Assembly: GCA_012840225.1 (NCBI GenBank)
Contig: DULU01000086.1
Span: forward strand, 1 to 64,000
Direction: 5' to 3'
Length of the DNA stretch: 64,000 bases
DNA from: Bacillota bacterium
GTDB lineage: Bacteria; Bacillota; Limnochordia; DTU080
A program made the translations under genes and the position numbers. The notes beneath the pieces were generated by a model. That model had not been told where the DNA came from. It did no database searches and saw only the letters and a list, made by a program, of their open reading frames with translations. Positions 17,223-25,389 of this stretch are shown here, piece after piece (positions within the stretch are counted from its first letter, which is position 1; every line of letters begins with the position of its first letter).

Positions 17223-17657
17223 CTACCAATCCTCCACTTCAATGCCGGCCCGCCTGAGCAGGGCGGCCGTCACTCCCTCTCCCCGGCGCAGGCGGCCGCT
17301 GTAGGTGCCGTCATAGATCAGCGTGGCGGAGCAAGAAGGACTGCGGCTTTTCAGCAAGGCTTTTTTAATACCTCTTTGCCGGCAGAGGGACAGAGCTTCC
17401 TCCGCCCCGGTCAGGAACTCTTTGGTGACATCAGTGCCGGTGTTGGTTACCACCCTGGCCCGGCCGTCGAGCACATCCTTTCCTTCTCCGCCCACAATTT
17501 CTGCCGGCGGCCGCGGCGTGGGCAATCCTCCGGCCACTTCCGGACAAAAGGGCACCACCTCTCCCTTTCCGGCGAGGCAGGGCAGGTGGGCGGGCACTTT
17601 TCCGTCATACCGGCATCTGTGCCCCAAAAGGCAGGCCGAAACCAGGATGGCGGCCAT
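17223..17657 (-). CDS. DUF523 family protein
   Basis: A 144-residue member of the DUF523 family. It begins AAILVSACLLGHRCRYDG and has PFCPEVAGGLPTPRPPAEI (about residue 35) and LKSRSPSCS (about 100), all hallmarks of the family, whose conserved cysteines suggest metal or iron-sulfur binding. The biochemical role is unknown. The ATG at 17657 lies two bases after the stop of the ROK gene, so it is probably translated by coupling; no separate Shine-Dalgarno site is obvious. A longer frame exists upstream but would overlap the ROK gene and lacks family similarity. Confidence 0.85.
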   Translation of the reverse strand: MAAILVSACLLGHRCRYDGKVPAHLPCLAGKGEVVPFCPEVAGGLPTPRPPAEIVGGEGKDVLDGRARVVTNTGTDVTKEFLTGAEEALSLCRQRGIKKALLKSRSPSCSATLIYDGTYSGRLRRGEGVTAALLRRAGIEVEDW

Positions 17658-17659
17658 GG

Positions 17660-18898
17660 CTAGGCAATGTTGAAAAGGTAGCTCCGCAAGGCGATGCGGG
17701 CGGCGCCGGTCATGGATTTCTCCGCCGCATCGGTAGCCACCTTTATCTGAATATGCGCGGCTGTGGCTGGCAAGCACATCTCTTTAACCACCTGCTCCAC
17801 CTGGGGCATGATATATTTCTGCGCTTCCATCACCCGGCCGCCGAAGACCAGCATACTGGGATCGACGGCCACCGCCAGGGAGGCTGCCGCCCGACCCAGG
17901 GCAGAAGCCGTCCGGTTGAGGGCGGCCAGAGCTTTCTCCTCTCCCCGTTCGGCGGCCAAAAGAAGCTTTTTCCACATCGTGAGGTCCACTTCCCCTTCCG
18001 ACCCATCCGCCGCTCCGGCCGAGCCGGTAAAAGCCCGCCGCGTCGTGTTGCGCCCGGAGGCAATGGCTTCCAGGCAGCCCCGCTTACCGCAGCGGCAGAG
18101 CGGACCGTCCGGCTCCACCTGCAGGTGGCCGATTTCGGCGGCGCGCAGGTTGGCGCCTCTATAGACATCGCCGTTGAGCACCAAACCGGCTCCCACACCC
18201 CGCCAGCCGACATGGATGAAAGCAAAATCATCCACCCCGCCGGCCACCCCGTTCCAGGCTTCGGTGAGCGACAGGCACACCATATTCGACTCCACCACGG
18301 TGGGAATGCCGGTCTCCCTGGCAATCATCATGCCCAGAGAGACATCCGTCCACTCCAGATTGGTGGAGTTCAGAACGATGCCCGAGGTCGGATCGACCTC
18401 CCCCGGAACACTGACACCGATAACCAGCGGCGGTGGTGCCGTCTTGGTCATAGTTTCCACTTCCGTCTTGATCAGCTGCACCACGTCCTGGGGCGACGGG
18501 CGTTTTTCGGGCTGATAGGCGCTGTTGATGTCTATAGGCTTCAGATGCAGGTCGAAAAGGCCGATGCTCATATCGTTGACATCCACCGCCAGCACCGTAC
18601 CTGCCCCGGCATTGATGCCGATGGCGATGGGCTTGCGGCCGCGATCGGAGGATCCGGCTCCCGACTCCATCAGAATACCTTTTTCGATCAGCTGGTTGAC
18701 AATCAGACCCACGGTGGAGGCGCTCAGCCCCGTGGTGCGGCACAAATCCTTGCGCGAGGTCTGTCCGGCATGGAGAATGGCCTCAATCACCGCCTGCTGG
18801 TTTTGGGTTCTCACTTCATTCATTGATGATTGAGCCCGGCGCACCTGATAATGCTTCAAGGTCCCGAGCGAATGCAGATTCAGCGGCGGGTTATTCAC
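17660..18898 (-). CDS. ROK family transcriptional regulator
   Basis: A 412-residue ROK-type repressor. Residues 25-90 form a winged helix (SRKDLCRTTGLSASTVGLIVNQL), and the rest is the sugar-kinase-like domain with VLAVDVNDMS (about 104), the zinc-binding CRCGKRGCLEAIASG (about 268-282) and a C-terminal GGRVMEA segment. Such proteins sense a sugar or sugar phosphate and repress catabolic genes. It begins at GTG 18898 with AAGGA upstream; an inner ATG at 18823 lacks a ribosome site. It is first in a run with DUF523, DUF502 and cca, which is an unusual setting. A palindrome about 80 bases upstream could be its own operator. Confidence 0.88.
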   Translation of the reverse strand: MNNPPLNLHSLGTLKHYQVRRAQSSMNEVRTQNQQAVIEAILHAGQTSRKDLCRTTGLSASTVGLIVNQLIEKGILMESGAGSSDRGRKPIAIGINAGAGTVLAVDVNDMSIGLFDLHLKPIDINSAYQPEKRPSPQDVVQLIKTEVETMTKTAPPPLVIGVSVPGEVDPTSGIVLNSTNLEWTDVSLGMMIARETGIPTVVESNMVCLSLTEAWNGVAGGVDDFAFIHVGWRGVGAGLVLNGDVYRGANLRAAEIGHLQVEPDGPLCRCGKRGCLEAIASGRNTTRRAFTGSAGAADGSEGEVDLTMWKKLLLAAERGEEKALAALNRTASALGRAAASLAVAVDPSMLVFGGRVMEAQKYIMPQVEQVVKEMCLPATAAHIQIKVATDAAEKSMTGAARIALRSYLFNIA

Positions 18899-18936
18899 GA
18901 TTCCACATCCTTTTTTGCTACCTGTTCCCGGCTTGT

Positions 18937-18953
18937 CCTTCCGTTCGGGAAGG
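18937..18953. repeat. Short inverted repeat in ROK leader
   Basis: CCTTCC and GGAAGG form a six-base-pair stem with a five-base loop in the untranslated leader of the ROK gene. Its role is unknown. Confidence 0.35.
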
Positions 18954-18975
18954 TCGGCCGCTTAAAATTATTGCT

Positions 18976-18988
18976 ATGATAAAATCAT
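18976..18988. promoter_or_regulatory. Candidate operator palindrome upstream of ROK regulator
   Basis: ATGATAAAATCAT is a 13-base inverted repeat (five-base arms, three-base centre) within an AT-rich stretch of about 30 bases upstream of the ROK gene. Position and symmetry fit an operator for autoregulation, but no second copy was recognised in the window. Confidence 0.35.
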
Positions 18989-19027
18989 TCTCTATTGATG
19001 CCGATGGTCCTTCTATAGCGTCTGCCG

Positions 19028-19255
19028 CTAGTCGCTTTCCCCCTCATGGCGGATGGACCGCCCGTCCGGGGTGAATTGGGCCTGCTCTTTGAGCAGATCG
19101 TCAAGGAGTTTGATCTGCTCCTGCTTCAGCCGGATCAGGCGCTGCACTTTCTCTCTCAGCTGATCGGCTCTGGTGTGCAACAGGAGTTCATGATAATCAT
19201 GCCGCAGGAGCAGGCGCTCCAACAGCAAGAGTTTCTCCGTAAGGTAGTCGTGCAC
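19028..19255 (-). CDS. Small helical, charged protein of unknown function
   Basis: A 75-residue protein rich in Leu, Glu, Lys and Arg, predicted to be almost wholly alpha-helical or coiled coil (LTEKLLLLERLLLRHDYHE, then REKVQRLIRLKQEQIKLLDD). It starts at GTG 19255, six bases after AAGGAGA, directly downstream of another small gene, and the two look co-transcribed. The same frame stays open far upstream but that part overlaps the neighbour and has no coding character. No family recognised. Heptad-like leucines suggest self-association or binding to the neighbour's product. Confidence 0.6.
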   Translation of the reverse strand: MHDYLTEKLLLLERLLLRHDYHELLLHTRADQLREKVQRLIRLKQEQIKLLDDLLKEQAQFTPDGRSIRHEGESD

Positions 19256-19278
19256 TGCTGCTCTCCTTCGCTTATAAT

Positions 19279-19602
19279 TTACCGGCACAGCATATATTCC
19301 ATGTGCCACTCCGTGCGCGGGGCCTCTTCCAGGGAGTAGACTTTTTCGATCATAAAGTGAAGGCGGATAAATTCGGGAAACCAGTGGACGGCAAAAACCT
19401 CGCCTGTGGCGGCCAGAAGGGCGGAATTGTCGTCCGAGAGAAGATAGATGTTTATTTTCCCATAATCGCTCTCGTTTTTCAGCTGCTGAATGAACTGGGG
19501 ACAGATCTGGTTGTGGGCATAGGCCAGGTGGTAGAAGCCGCCGGTGCCTATGGCCTCGAGATTGTTGAGCACCCACGCCCGCCGCACCGCTGCTTTCATC
19601 AT
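19279..19602 (-). CDS. Small protein of unknown function
   Basis: A 107-residue (or 106 from the second ATG) soluble protein with no recognised family. It contains many aromatics and histidines (GGFYHLAYAHNQICPQF, then VFAVHWFPEFIRLHFMIEK), no signal peptide and one cysteine. The start has GGGGG four to seven bases upstream and an AT-rich promoter-like stretch (about 19617-19641) before it. It precedes the 75-residue helical protein by 23 bases on the same strand. Composition is like a small globular domain. Function unknown. Confidence 0.6.
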   Translation of the reverse strand: MMKAAVRRAWVLNNLEAIGTGGFYHLAYAHNQICPQFIQQLKNESDYGKINIYLLSDDNSALLAATGEVFAVHWFPEFIRLHFMIEKVYSLEEAPRTEWHMEYMLCR

Positions 19603-19704
19603 GTCGCCCCCTTGCGCTAATTTATTATTTATATATGATATGGCACCGGGCGGATGCGGGTGTTAGGGCGGCATTGGGGGCGAAGAATTGCGGGTGAATT
19701 ATTG

Positions 19705-19745
19705 GGGGCGTCCGACCCGGCGAGGGAGGCCAGGCGGGACGCCCC
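19705..19745 (-). terminator. Hairpin after the sugar isomerase gene
   Basis: GGGGCGTCC and GGACGCCCC form a nine-base-pair stem around a 23-base GC-rich loop, 50 bases past the stop of the minus-strand sugar isomerase. It is not followed by a T-run, so it could be a terminator or only an RNA-stabilising hairpin. Confidence 0.45.
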
Positions 19746-19794
19746 TCTTCTCTTCTCCCGACAAGACGGTGGGAGGCACAGGCTAGGTTCCGCC

Positions 19795-20799
19795 TTATTT
19801 GCCGCGGCTGGCCAAAGCGGCTTCGAAGCTGATGCTGGACGGCGGGAAATCCAGCTCGCGCACGAATCTGACGGCTTCGGCGGCGCCATGCTCCCGGTCC
19901 ATGCCGCTGTCTTCCCACTCCACCGAAAGCGGTCCTTGATAACCGATCTGGTTCAAAGCCCTGATGATCTCTTCAAAATTGACTTCGCCCCGGCCCGGCG
20001 AGCGGAAATCCCAGCCCCGGCGCGGGTCGCCAAACGGCAGGTGCGAGGAGAGAATCCCGGCGCGGCCATCCAGCATGGTGGCGGCATCCTTGACGTGGAC
20101 ATGGAAGATGCGGTCGGGGAACTCCCTGATAAACTGCACCGGATCCACCATCTGCCACAGGAGATGGCTGGGGTCGAAATTAAAGCCGAAGGCCGGATGA
20201 TTGCCGACGGCGTCCAGCGCCATGCGGGCGGAATAAAGGTCGAAAGCGATCTCGCTGGGATGCACTTCCAGGGCGAACCTGACGCCGTTGGCATTGAACT
20301 CGTCGAAGATGGGACCCCACTTTTCTGCGAATAGGTCATACCCTTTTTTGATATCGTCCGGTCCCAGAGGCGGCCAGGGATAGATATACCGCCAGATGGA
20401 GGAGCCGGTGAAGCCGTTCACCACATCCACCCCGAACAGGCGGGCAGCTTTGGCCGTGCGCTTCATCTCCTCAACAGCCCAGGCGGATTTCCCCTCGGCA
20501 TCTCCGGCCAATTCCTTGGGCACCCAGGCATCGGAGCGATGGTCATTGGGATCCAGCACCATCTGCCCCACGGCATGGTTGCTGATAGCCCACACGGACA
20601 AATTCTTACCGGCCAAAAGCTCCTTGTGCTTTTGGCAGTATGTGGCCTCATTTATGGCTTTGGCCACATCGAAATGGTCGCCGCTGCAGGATAACTCCAG
20701 CCCGTCGTACCCCCACCGGCTGCACTTGTCGGCCAACTCCAAAATAGGTAGATCGCCCCACTGGCCCGTAAATAAGGTCACCGGTCTGCTCATTAACAT
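19795..20799 (-). CDS. Sugar (phosphate) isomerase/epimerase, AP-endonuclease-2-like TIM barrel
   Basis: A 334-residue TIM-barrel protein of the xylose isomerase-like family. Metal-binding residues typical of the fold are visible: Glu in FALEVHPSEI (about residue 173), Asp/His in FNFDPSHL (about 206), His in FHVHVKDA (about 234) and Glu in SVEWEDSG (about 294). Family members isomerise or epimerise keto-sugars, inososes or their acids. Start is at ATG 20799 or 20793, just after AAGGAG. It is transcribed alone, divergent from the MFS transporter gene; a shared substrate with that transporter or with the 0-14 kb cluster is plausible. Confidence 0.85.
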   Translation of the reverse strand: MLMSRPVTLFTGQWGDLPILELADKCSRWGYDGLELSCSGDHFDVAKAINEATYCQKHKELLAGKNLSVWAISNHAVGQMVLDPNDHRSDAWVPKELAGDAEGKSAWAVEEMKRTAKAARLFGVDVVNGFTGSSIWRYIYPWPPLGPDDIKKGYDLFAEKWGPIFDEFNANGVRFALEVHPSEIAFDLYSARMALDAVGNHPAFGFNFDPSHLLWQMVDPVQFIREFPDRIFHVHVKDAATMLDGRAGILSSHLPFGDPRRGWDFRSPGRGEVNFEEIIRALNQIGYQGPLSVEWEDSGMDREHGAAEAVRFVRELDFPPSSISFEAALASRGK

Positions 20800-20974
20800 C
20801 AGTCTCCTTTCGGAAGAGTTATAGGCTCCCGCCGCTTTCACAAGCGCCGGAACGGTTATAATTCACTTCCTCACCTAAAGCGGTCTTCCTTCTCCGACAT
20901 GAGCAGGTTAAAGTCCGTATAGTCCAGAATGAAATGCATATTAACTATTGGGGAGTCCATTGGAGGCCGGAGAA

Positions 20975-22312
20975 GTGGATGAAGAGACCAGGCGACGCGC
21001 CGTCAAGTACCTGCAGTGGTCCAAAATGATCCGCAGCGTCGGCCAGGGCGCCTTAGCCGTCGCTTTCAGCCTTTACCTGAAGGACTTGGGCTGGTCGGCC
21101 ACCGGCATCGGCTTACTTTTGAGCAGCGGCGGCATATTGAACGCCGGGCTCAGCCTGGTGATCGGGGCGGCAAGCGACAGAACAGGTCGCAAATCTTATG
21201 TTCTCTGGTATGAAGTGGTCACTCTCGTGGCCGCCGTCGTCATGATGCTCTACACCGGCTGGCCGGCAATTGTGTTTGGCTGTCTCTTCGTGGGCATCGG
21301 GCGCAATCAATCCGGCGTCCCCGGACCGATGAACCCGGCCGAGCAGGCTTGGATCGCCGAGGTGGTGCCGCCGCTGGAGCGCGGCATGGTCTACAGCACC
21401 AATTCGGCGCTCGGCTTTTTCGGCATGGGCACCGGAGCGGTGATCGTCGGGCAGATGAAATGGTGGCAGACTTGGCTGCCCGGCATCCAGAGCTATCAAC
21501 CTCTGTTTTTGCTGGTGGCTTTGTCAGCCCTGGGGAATTTTTTACTTTTGTGGCGTACCCCGGGAGGTGAAGTGGTGGCCGCCAAAGACCCTGCCGGAAC
21601 GAAGGATCGAGGCAATGCCCAAGGCAATGACGGAGCCAAAGCCAAAGCCGAGGTTGCTGCCGCGGCTGCTCTCGGCAGTGAGCCAGCAGGCCGCCAGAGA
21701 AACGTTGATGCCGTCACCCGGGAGGAAAACATCCTGATGCTGAAGATGGCCATGGTCAATGCTCTGAACGGCATCGCCGTAGGCCTGACGTCGCCGCTAC
21801 TCTCCTACTGGTTCTCCCTGCGTTTCGGCGTGGGGGCTGACGCACTAGGTCCGGTCTTTGCCCTCACCTTCTTTATCACCGGGCTGACCACCCTCTTCAC
21901 CGGCCGGCTCAGCCAGCGCATCGGCATCGTCCGGGCGGTGGTGTCGGTGCGCATGGCCTCCGTCATCTTCATGCTCCTGCAGCCGGTGATCCCCCAATTC
22001 TACCTGGCTTCCGCAGTCTTTACCATCCGCTCCGCCCTGGCCAGAAGCTCGGTGGGAGCGCGACAGGCTTTGGCGGTCAGTTTGGTGCGCCAAGAGCGGC
22101 GGGGGCTCGCCAGCAGCCTAAACGGTATCTCCATGCAGCTGCCGAACGCATTGGGCCCCTCTCTGGCCGGAGCGATGATGGAAGCCGGCTTTATGGCCCT
22201 GCCGTTTTTCTCCGCCGCCGGCCTGCAGTTCCTCTTCGGCGTCCTATATGGCCGGCTGTTCCAAAGATACGATCCGGTGCACCGGGCTGGAGGTGAAACC
22301 ACATGTGCTTGA
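20975..22312 (+). CDS. MFS transporter
   Basis: A 445-residue major facilitator with about 12 membrane segments. The loop between helices 2 and 3 has GAASDRTGRK, the usual MFS motif A. Residues about 205-245 form a long Ala/Gly/Lys-rich hydrophilic loop between the two six-helix halves. The start is the GTG at 20975 with GGAGG eight bases upstream; a TTG further up lacks a good site. Divergent from the sugar isomerase, with the promoters in the shared 175-base gap. It could export or import a small solute; the class cannot be named. Its last ten bases overlap the next gene. Confidence 0.88.
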   Translation: MDEETRRRAVKYLQWSKMIRSVGQGALAVAFSLYLKDLGWSATGIGLLLSSGGILNAGLSLVIGAASDRTGRKSYVLWYEVVTLVAAVVMMLYTGWPAIVFGCLFVGIGRNQSGVPGPMNPAEQAWIAEVVPPLERGMVYSTNSALGFFGMGTGAVIVGQMKWWQTWLPGIQSYQPLFLLVALSALGNFLLLWRTPGGEVVAAKDPAGTKDRGNAQGNDGAKAKAEVAAAAALGSEPAGRQRNVDAVTREENILMLKMAMVNALNGIAVGLTSPLLSYWFSLRFGVGADALGPVFALTFFITGLTTLFTGRLSQRIGIVRAVVSVRMASVIFMLLQPVIPQFYLASAVFTIRSALARSSVGARQALAVSLVRQERRGLASSLNGISMQLPNALGPSLAGAMMEAGFMALPFFSAAGLQFLFGVLYGRLFQRYDPVHRAGGETTCA

Positions 22313-22545
22313 TGGTCACCGGGATAGCTTTTGCCGTCTTGGGACTGTTGCTTTCCTTAACCGGGATCGGCGCCGTGGTCGGCTTACCCCTCGCCGCCTT
22401 CGGCCTCCTTTTGATCATCTCCGGGTTTGCCGGTACCTTGATCGGCCTGGCCTTTTACCTGCTCAAGCTGGTTGTGATGATTATCTTTTCTCCCGTGATC
22501 CTCCTTTTCTGGCTGGTGCGCTGGTTGTGGCAAATCATCTTTTAG
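22303..22545 (+). CDS. Small hydrophobic membrane protein
   Basis: An 80-residue protein made almost entirely of three hydrophobic segments (about residues 4-28, 30-50 and 52-78) separated by glycines. It starts with ATG inside the last codons of the MFS gene and is probably translated by coupling. No family is recognised. It could stabilise the transporter or be an independent small membrane protein. It ends six bases before the end of the convergent glgP gene. Confidence 0.6.
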   Translation: MCLMVTGIAFAVLGLLLSLTGIGAVVGLPLAAFGLLLIISGFAGTLIGLAFYLLKLVVMIIFSPVILLFWLVRWLWQIIF

Positions 22546-22550
22546 CCTGT

Positions 22551-24230
22551 TCAGCCTTGAGCCTGGTGAGAGACGGCCACCCGCATTCTTTCGGCTTCCT
22601 GCACTGCCAGTAGCGGCATATACATCAAATTGTAATATTGCGAGACCATCCTCCTGGCGGAAAAGAGGTGCAAGGCCGTGTCGATGCTGGAGAACATCAT
22701 GTCTTCCCAGCGCTGCCGGTCCCGGCGAAAGACGGGCAGTACCTCATTCAGCAAGGTTTCATATAAAGAGACGAGATCGCGTTCATTCTGATCGGGCCCC
22801 TGGTAGCCGTAGCCGATCTGCCAGCCGTTCACCCCATGCAGGCAGGCTTCGGGCCACCAGCCGTCCATGGTGCTGACATTGAGCACCCCGTTGACCGCCG
22901 CCTTCATGCCGGAGGTGCCGGAAGCCTCAAGCGGCCGGCGGGGGTTGTTCAACCAGACGTCGCAACCGCGCACCAGCATTTTGGCGATGCGCATGTCGTA
23001 GTTCTCCAGAAAGACCACGCTCCCCGGAAACTGCGCCGCCACGCTGTATAAATTGGCGACGATATTCTTGCCCACCTCATCCTGCGGGTGAGCCTTGCCG
23101 GCAAAGATGATGGCCACCTCGCCCGACTGCAGGAGCGGCTGGATCACGTCCGGACGGCGCAATATCAGATCGCTGCGCTTATAGGGCGCCGCCCGCCGGG
23201 CAAATCCGATCAGGAGGGCGTTCTGCGGCAGACGCCGCCCGGTCAGCCTTTCCACTTCCTGCAGCAGTTCGGCTTTCAGCGTTTCGTGCACGCTTAACAA
23301 GCCCCGCCCCGCCTCATGGGCAGTTTTTATGCGCCTGTCCTGCCAGGTGGGCACATGGATACCGTTGGTGATGGACAGGATGGGCGCCGCCCCGGCAATG
23401 TCGGCCCACATCTCCCTGGCGGTGACACCGTGGGTGATGGACACGCCGTTGGCCATCTGGGACAGGCGCAGCCCCGTCACGGTCATGGAAAAAGGATCGC
23501 CGCCGATCTCCACCATCTGTTCATAGGTCAAACCGTTGTTGGCTTTCATGCTGAAGAGCAGATCATGGGGGTGCGACTCGTTGCCGGCCATCACCGGGGT
23601 GTGCGTGGTGAAAACGGTGTGCGTGCGCACCTCGTGCCAGGCGGCGGTAAAAGAGCTGCCGGCCGCCAGGCGCTCCCGCAACAGTTCCAGACCGGCCAAA
23701 ACGGCATGGCCTTCATTGAAGTGATATATATCCACGGGGCAGTTCAGGCTGCGCAGCGCCCTGATCCCACCGATGCCCAGCACGATCTCCTGCGCCACCC
23801 TGTCCACATTGCTGCCCCCATATAATCTCCTGGTGATCCAGCTGTGCGGGCTGCCGGGAATATTGGTATCGAGGAGGTAAAGCGGCACATTGCCCAATCC
23901 CTCCACCAGCCAGACCCGGCAAGGGACCTGCTCCTGCCCCACCGTCACATGGACGACGACTCCGGTATCCTCAAGGAAACGGGACAACTCCCCGGTGTCG
24001 ATGGTCCGGTAGCTATCTTCCGGGTAGCCGCCGGGACCTATCCTCTGGATCACATAACCTTCCTGCCAGAGAATCCCCACACCCACCATGGGGTAGCCCA
24101 GATCATGAGCGCCTTTTAAGATGTCGCCGGCCAGAATGCCCAAGCCGCCGGCATAAATCGGCAAGTCCTCATGCAGTCCGAACTCCATGGAAAAATAGGC
24201 TACCCGCGGCAATCCTTCCCAATGCTCCAT
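22551..24230 (-). CDS. glgP: Alpha-glucan phosphorylase, short form
   Basis: A 559-residue GT35 enzyme that releases glucose 1-phosphate from alpha-1,4-glucan with PLP. It has YFSMEFGLHEDLPIYAGGLG (about residues 12-31), typical of the short TIGR02094-type phosphorylases. The C-terminal EASGTSGMKAAVNGVLN (about 436-452) includes the PLP lysine. It is much shorter than the 800-residue classical GlgP because it lacks the N-terminal extension of that type. The ATG follows GGAGG by nine bases. No other glycogen gene is nearby; fba lies upstream after a strong hairpin, so the two are separate units. Confidence 0.92.
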   Translation of the reverse strand: MEHWEGLPRVAYFSMEFGLHEDLPIYAGGLGILAGDILKGAHDLGYPMVGVGILWQEGYVIQRIGPGGYPEDSYRTIDTGELSRFLEDTGVVVHVTVGQEQVPCRVWLVEGLGNVPLYLLDTNIPGSPHSWITRRLYGGSNVDRVAQEIVLGIGGIRALRSLNCPVDIYHFNEGHAVLAGLELLRERLAAGSSFTAAWHEVRTHTVFTTHTPVMAGNESHPHDLLFSMKANNGLTYEQMVEIGGDPFSMTVTGLRLSQMANGVSITHGVTAREMWADIAGAAPILSITNGIHVPTWQDRRIKTAHEAGRGLLSVHETLKAELLQEVERLTGRRLPQNALLIGFARRAAPYKRSDLILRRPDVIQPLLQSGEVAIIFAGKAHPQDEVGKNIVANLYSVAAQFPGSVVFLENYDMRIAKMLVRGCDVWLNNPRRPLEASGTSGMKAAVNGVLNVSTMDGWWPEACLHGVNGWQIGYGYQGPDQNERDLVSLYETLLNEVLPVFRRDRQRWEDMMFSSIDTALHLFSARRMVSQYYNLMYMPLLAVQEAERMRVAVSHQAQG

Positions 24231-24356
24231 GTCTGTCAGCCTCCGTGTACAGGGTGCCCGATTTTCCTCTGCCTCAAAACCGAGGAAGGAGAAGGTGGGA
24301 GGATGGAGGGTCTGTAGTTTTTCTCACCTTGACCAGAAATAGGCAATAATGAATCA

Positions 24357-24400
24357 AGCCGGCACTGGACCCGTAGGCAGGCAGGGTCCAGGTGCCGGCT
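24357..24400 (-). terminator. Strong hairpin after fba, likely terminator
   Basis: AGCCGGCAC-TGGACCC pairs with GGGTCCA-GTGCCGGCT in 16 base pairs with one bulge, around an 11-base loop. It stands 19 bases past the fba stop on the minus strand and is followed by a T-containing stretch (TGATTCATTATT). The length of the stem makes termination likely although the T-run is interrupted. Confidence 0.65.
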
Positions 24401-24418
24401 GTGAAGTCCCGGTTCGGC

Positions 24419-25333
24419 TTATATGCGCCCGGCCGAACCGAACTGGCGCATCCGCAAGCCTACCAGTTCGGCGACGGCCTCCCGTGCCGGCCGCAGGTAA
24501 TCCCGGGGATCGAATTTTTCCGGTTGCTCGGCAAAGACCCGGCGTATGGCGGCGGTGATCGCCAGGCGAATGTCCGTGTCCACATTGATTTTGGCCACAC
24601 CGTTGCCTATGGCCGCCTGCAGCGCTTCCACCGGTATGCCCTGGGTGTGAATGAGCCGGCCGCCATATTTATTGATCTCGGCCACGAGTTCGGCCGGCAC
24701 CGAAGAGGAGCCATGCAGCACCAGCGGCAGCTTGGTGCGCTGGAAAATCTCCGTCACGAGCCACAGCTCCAGTTTCGGTTGCCCTTTGAATTTATAGGCG
24801 CCGTGCGAAGTGCCGATAGCCACCGCCAGGGCGTCGCAGCCGGTGCGGGCCACGAAATCCACCGCCTGGTCGGGATCGGTGAGCTGCACCTGACCGTTGA
24901 CATCCTCTTCGATGCCGCCTAAGGTACCGAGCTCCGCTTCCACCGAAACACCGGCTTTGTGGGCTTTTTCCACCACTCTGGCGGTGAGGGCCACATTCTC
25001 TTCATACGGCAGGCTGGAGCCGTCTATCATGACGGAGGTGAAGCCCAGTTCGAGCGCTTGATCCACCGCTTTTTCCGTACCATGATCCAGGTGCACTACC
25101 ACCGGTATATCCTCATTTTCCTCCACGGCGGCCTGCATGAGGTGTTTCAGGTACACCAGATTGGTATATTCCAGCGCCCCCCGGCTGGCTTGCAGGATCA
25201 CCGGCGAGCGGTTCTTCCTGGCTGCCATCATGATACCCTGCACCTGCTCCATATTATTGACGTTGAAAGCCCCCACCGCATAGCCTTCCCGGCGGGCTTG
25301 CTCCAACACGGTTTTCAAGTTGACTAACGGCAC
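24419..25333 (-). CDS. fba: Class II fructose-bisphosphate aldolase
   Basis: A 304-residue zinc-dependent aldolase of glycolysis and gluconeogenesis, cleaving fructose 1,6-bisphosphate. Zinc and catalytic residues are in VVHLDHGTE (about residue 80), SVEAELGTLGG (about 130), AIGTSHGAYK (about 172) and LHGSSSV (about 202), with KINVDTDIR at about 245. Length is typical. It starts at GTG with GAGGAGG seven bases upstream. It may be in one transcript with the upstream lnt gene (56 bases apart). Tagatose- or ketose-bisphosphate specificity cannot be excluded in this family. Confidence 0.93.
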   Translation of the reverse strand: MPLVNLKTVLEQARREGYAVGAFNVNNMEQVQGIMMAARKNRSPVILQASRGALEYTNLVYLKHLMQAAVEENEDIPVVVHLDHGTEKAVDQALELGFTSVMIDGSSLPYEENVALTARVVEKAHKAGVSVEAELGTLGGIEEDVNGQVQLTDPDQAVDFVARTGCDALAVAIGTSHGAYKFKGQPKLELWLVTEIFQRTKLPLVLHGSSSVPAELVAEINKYGGRLIHTQGIPVEALQAAIGNGVAKINVDTDIRLAITAAIRRVFAEQPEKFDPRDYLRPAREAVAELVGLRMRQFGSAGRI

Positions 25334-25389
25334 AATAATCCTCCTCTATACTATTCGCCGCAAACAATACGACACGCCATGGTTAATTC

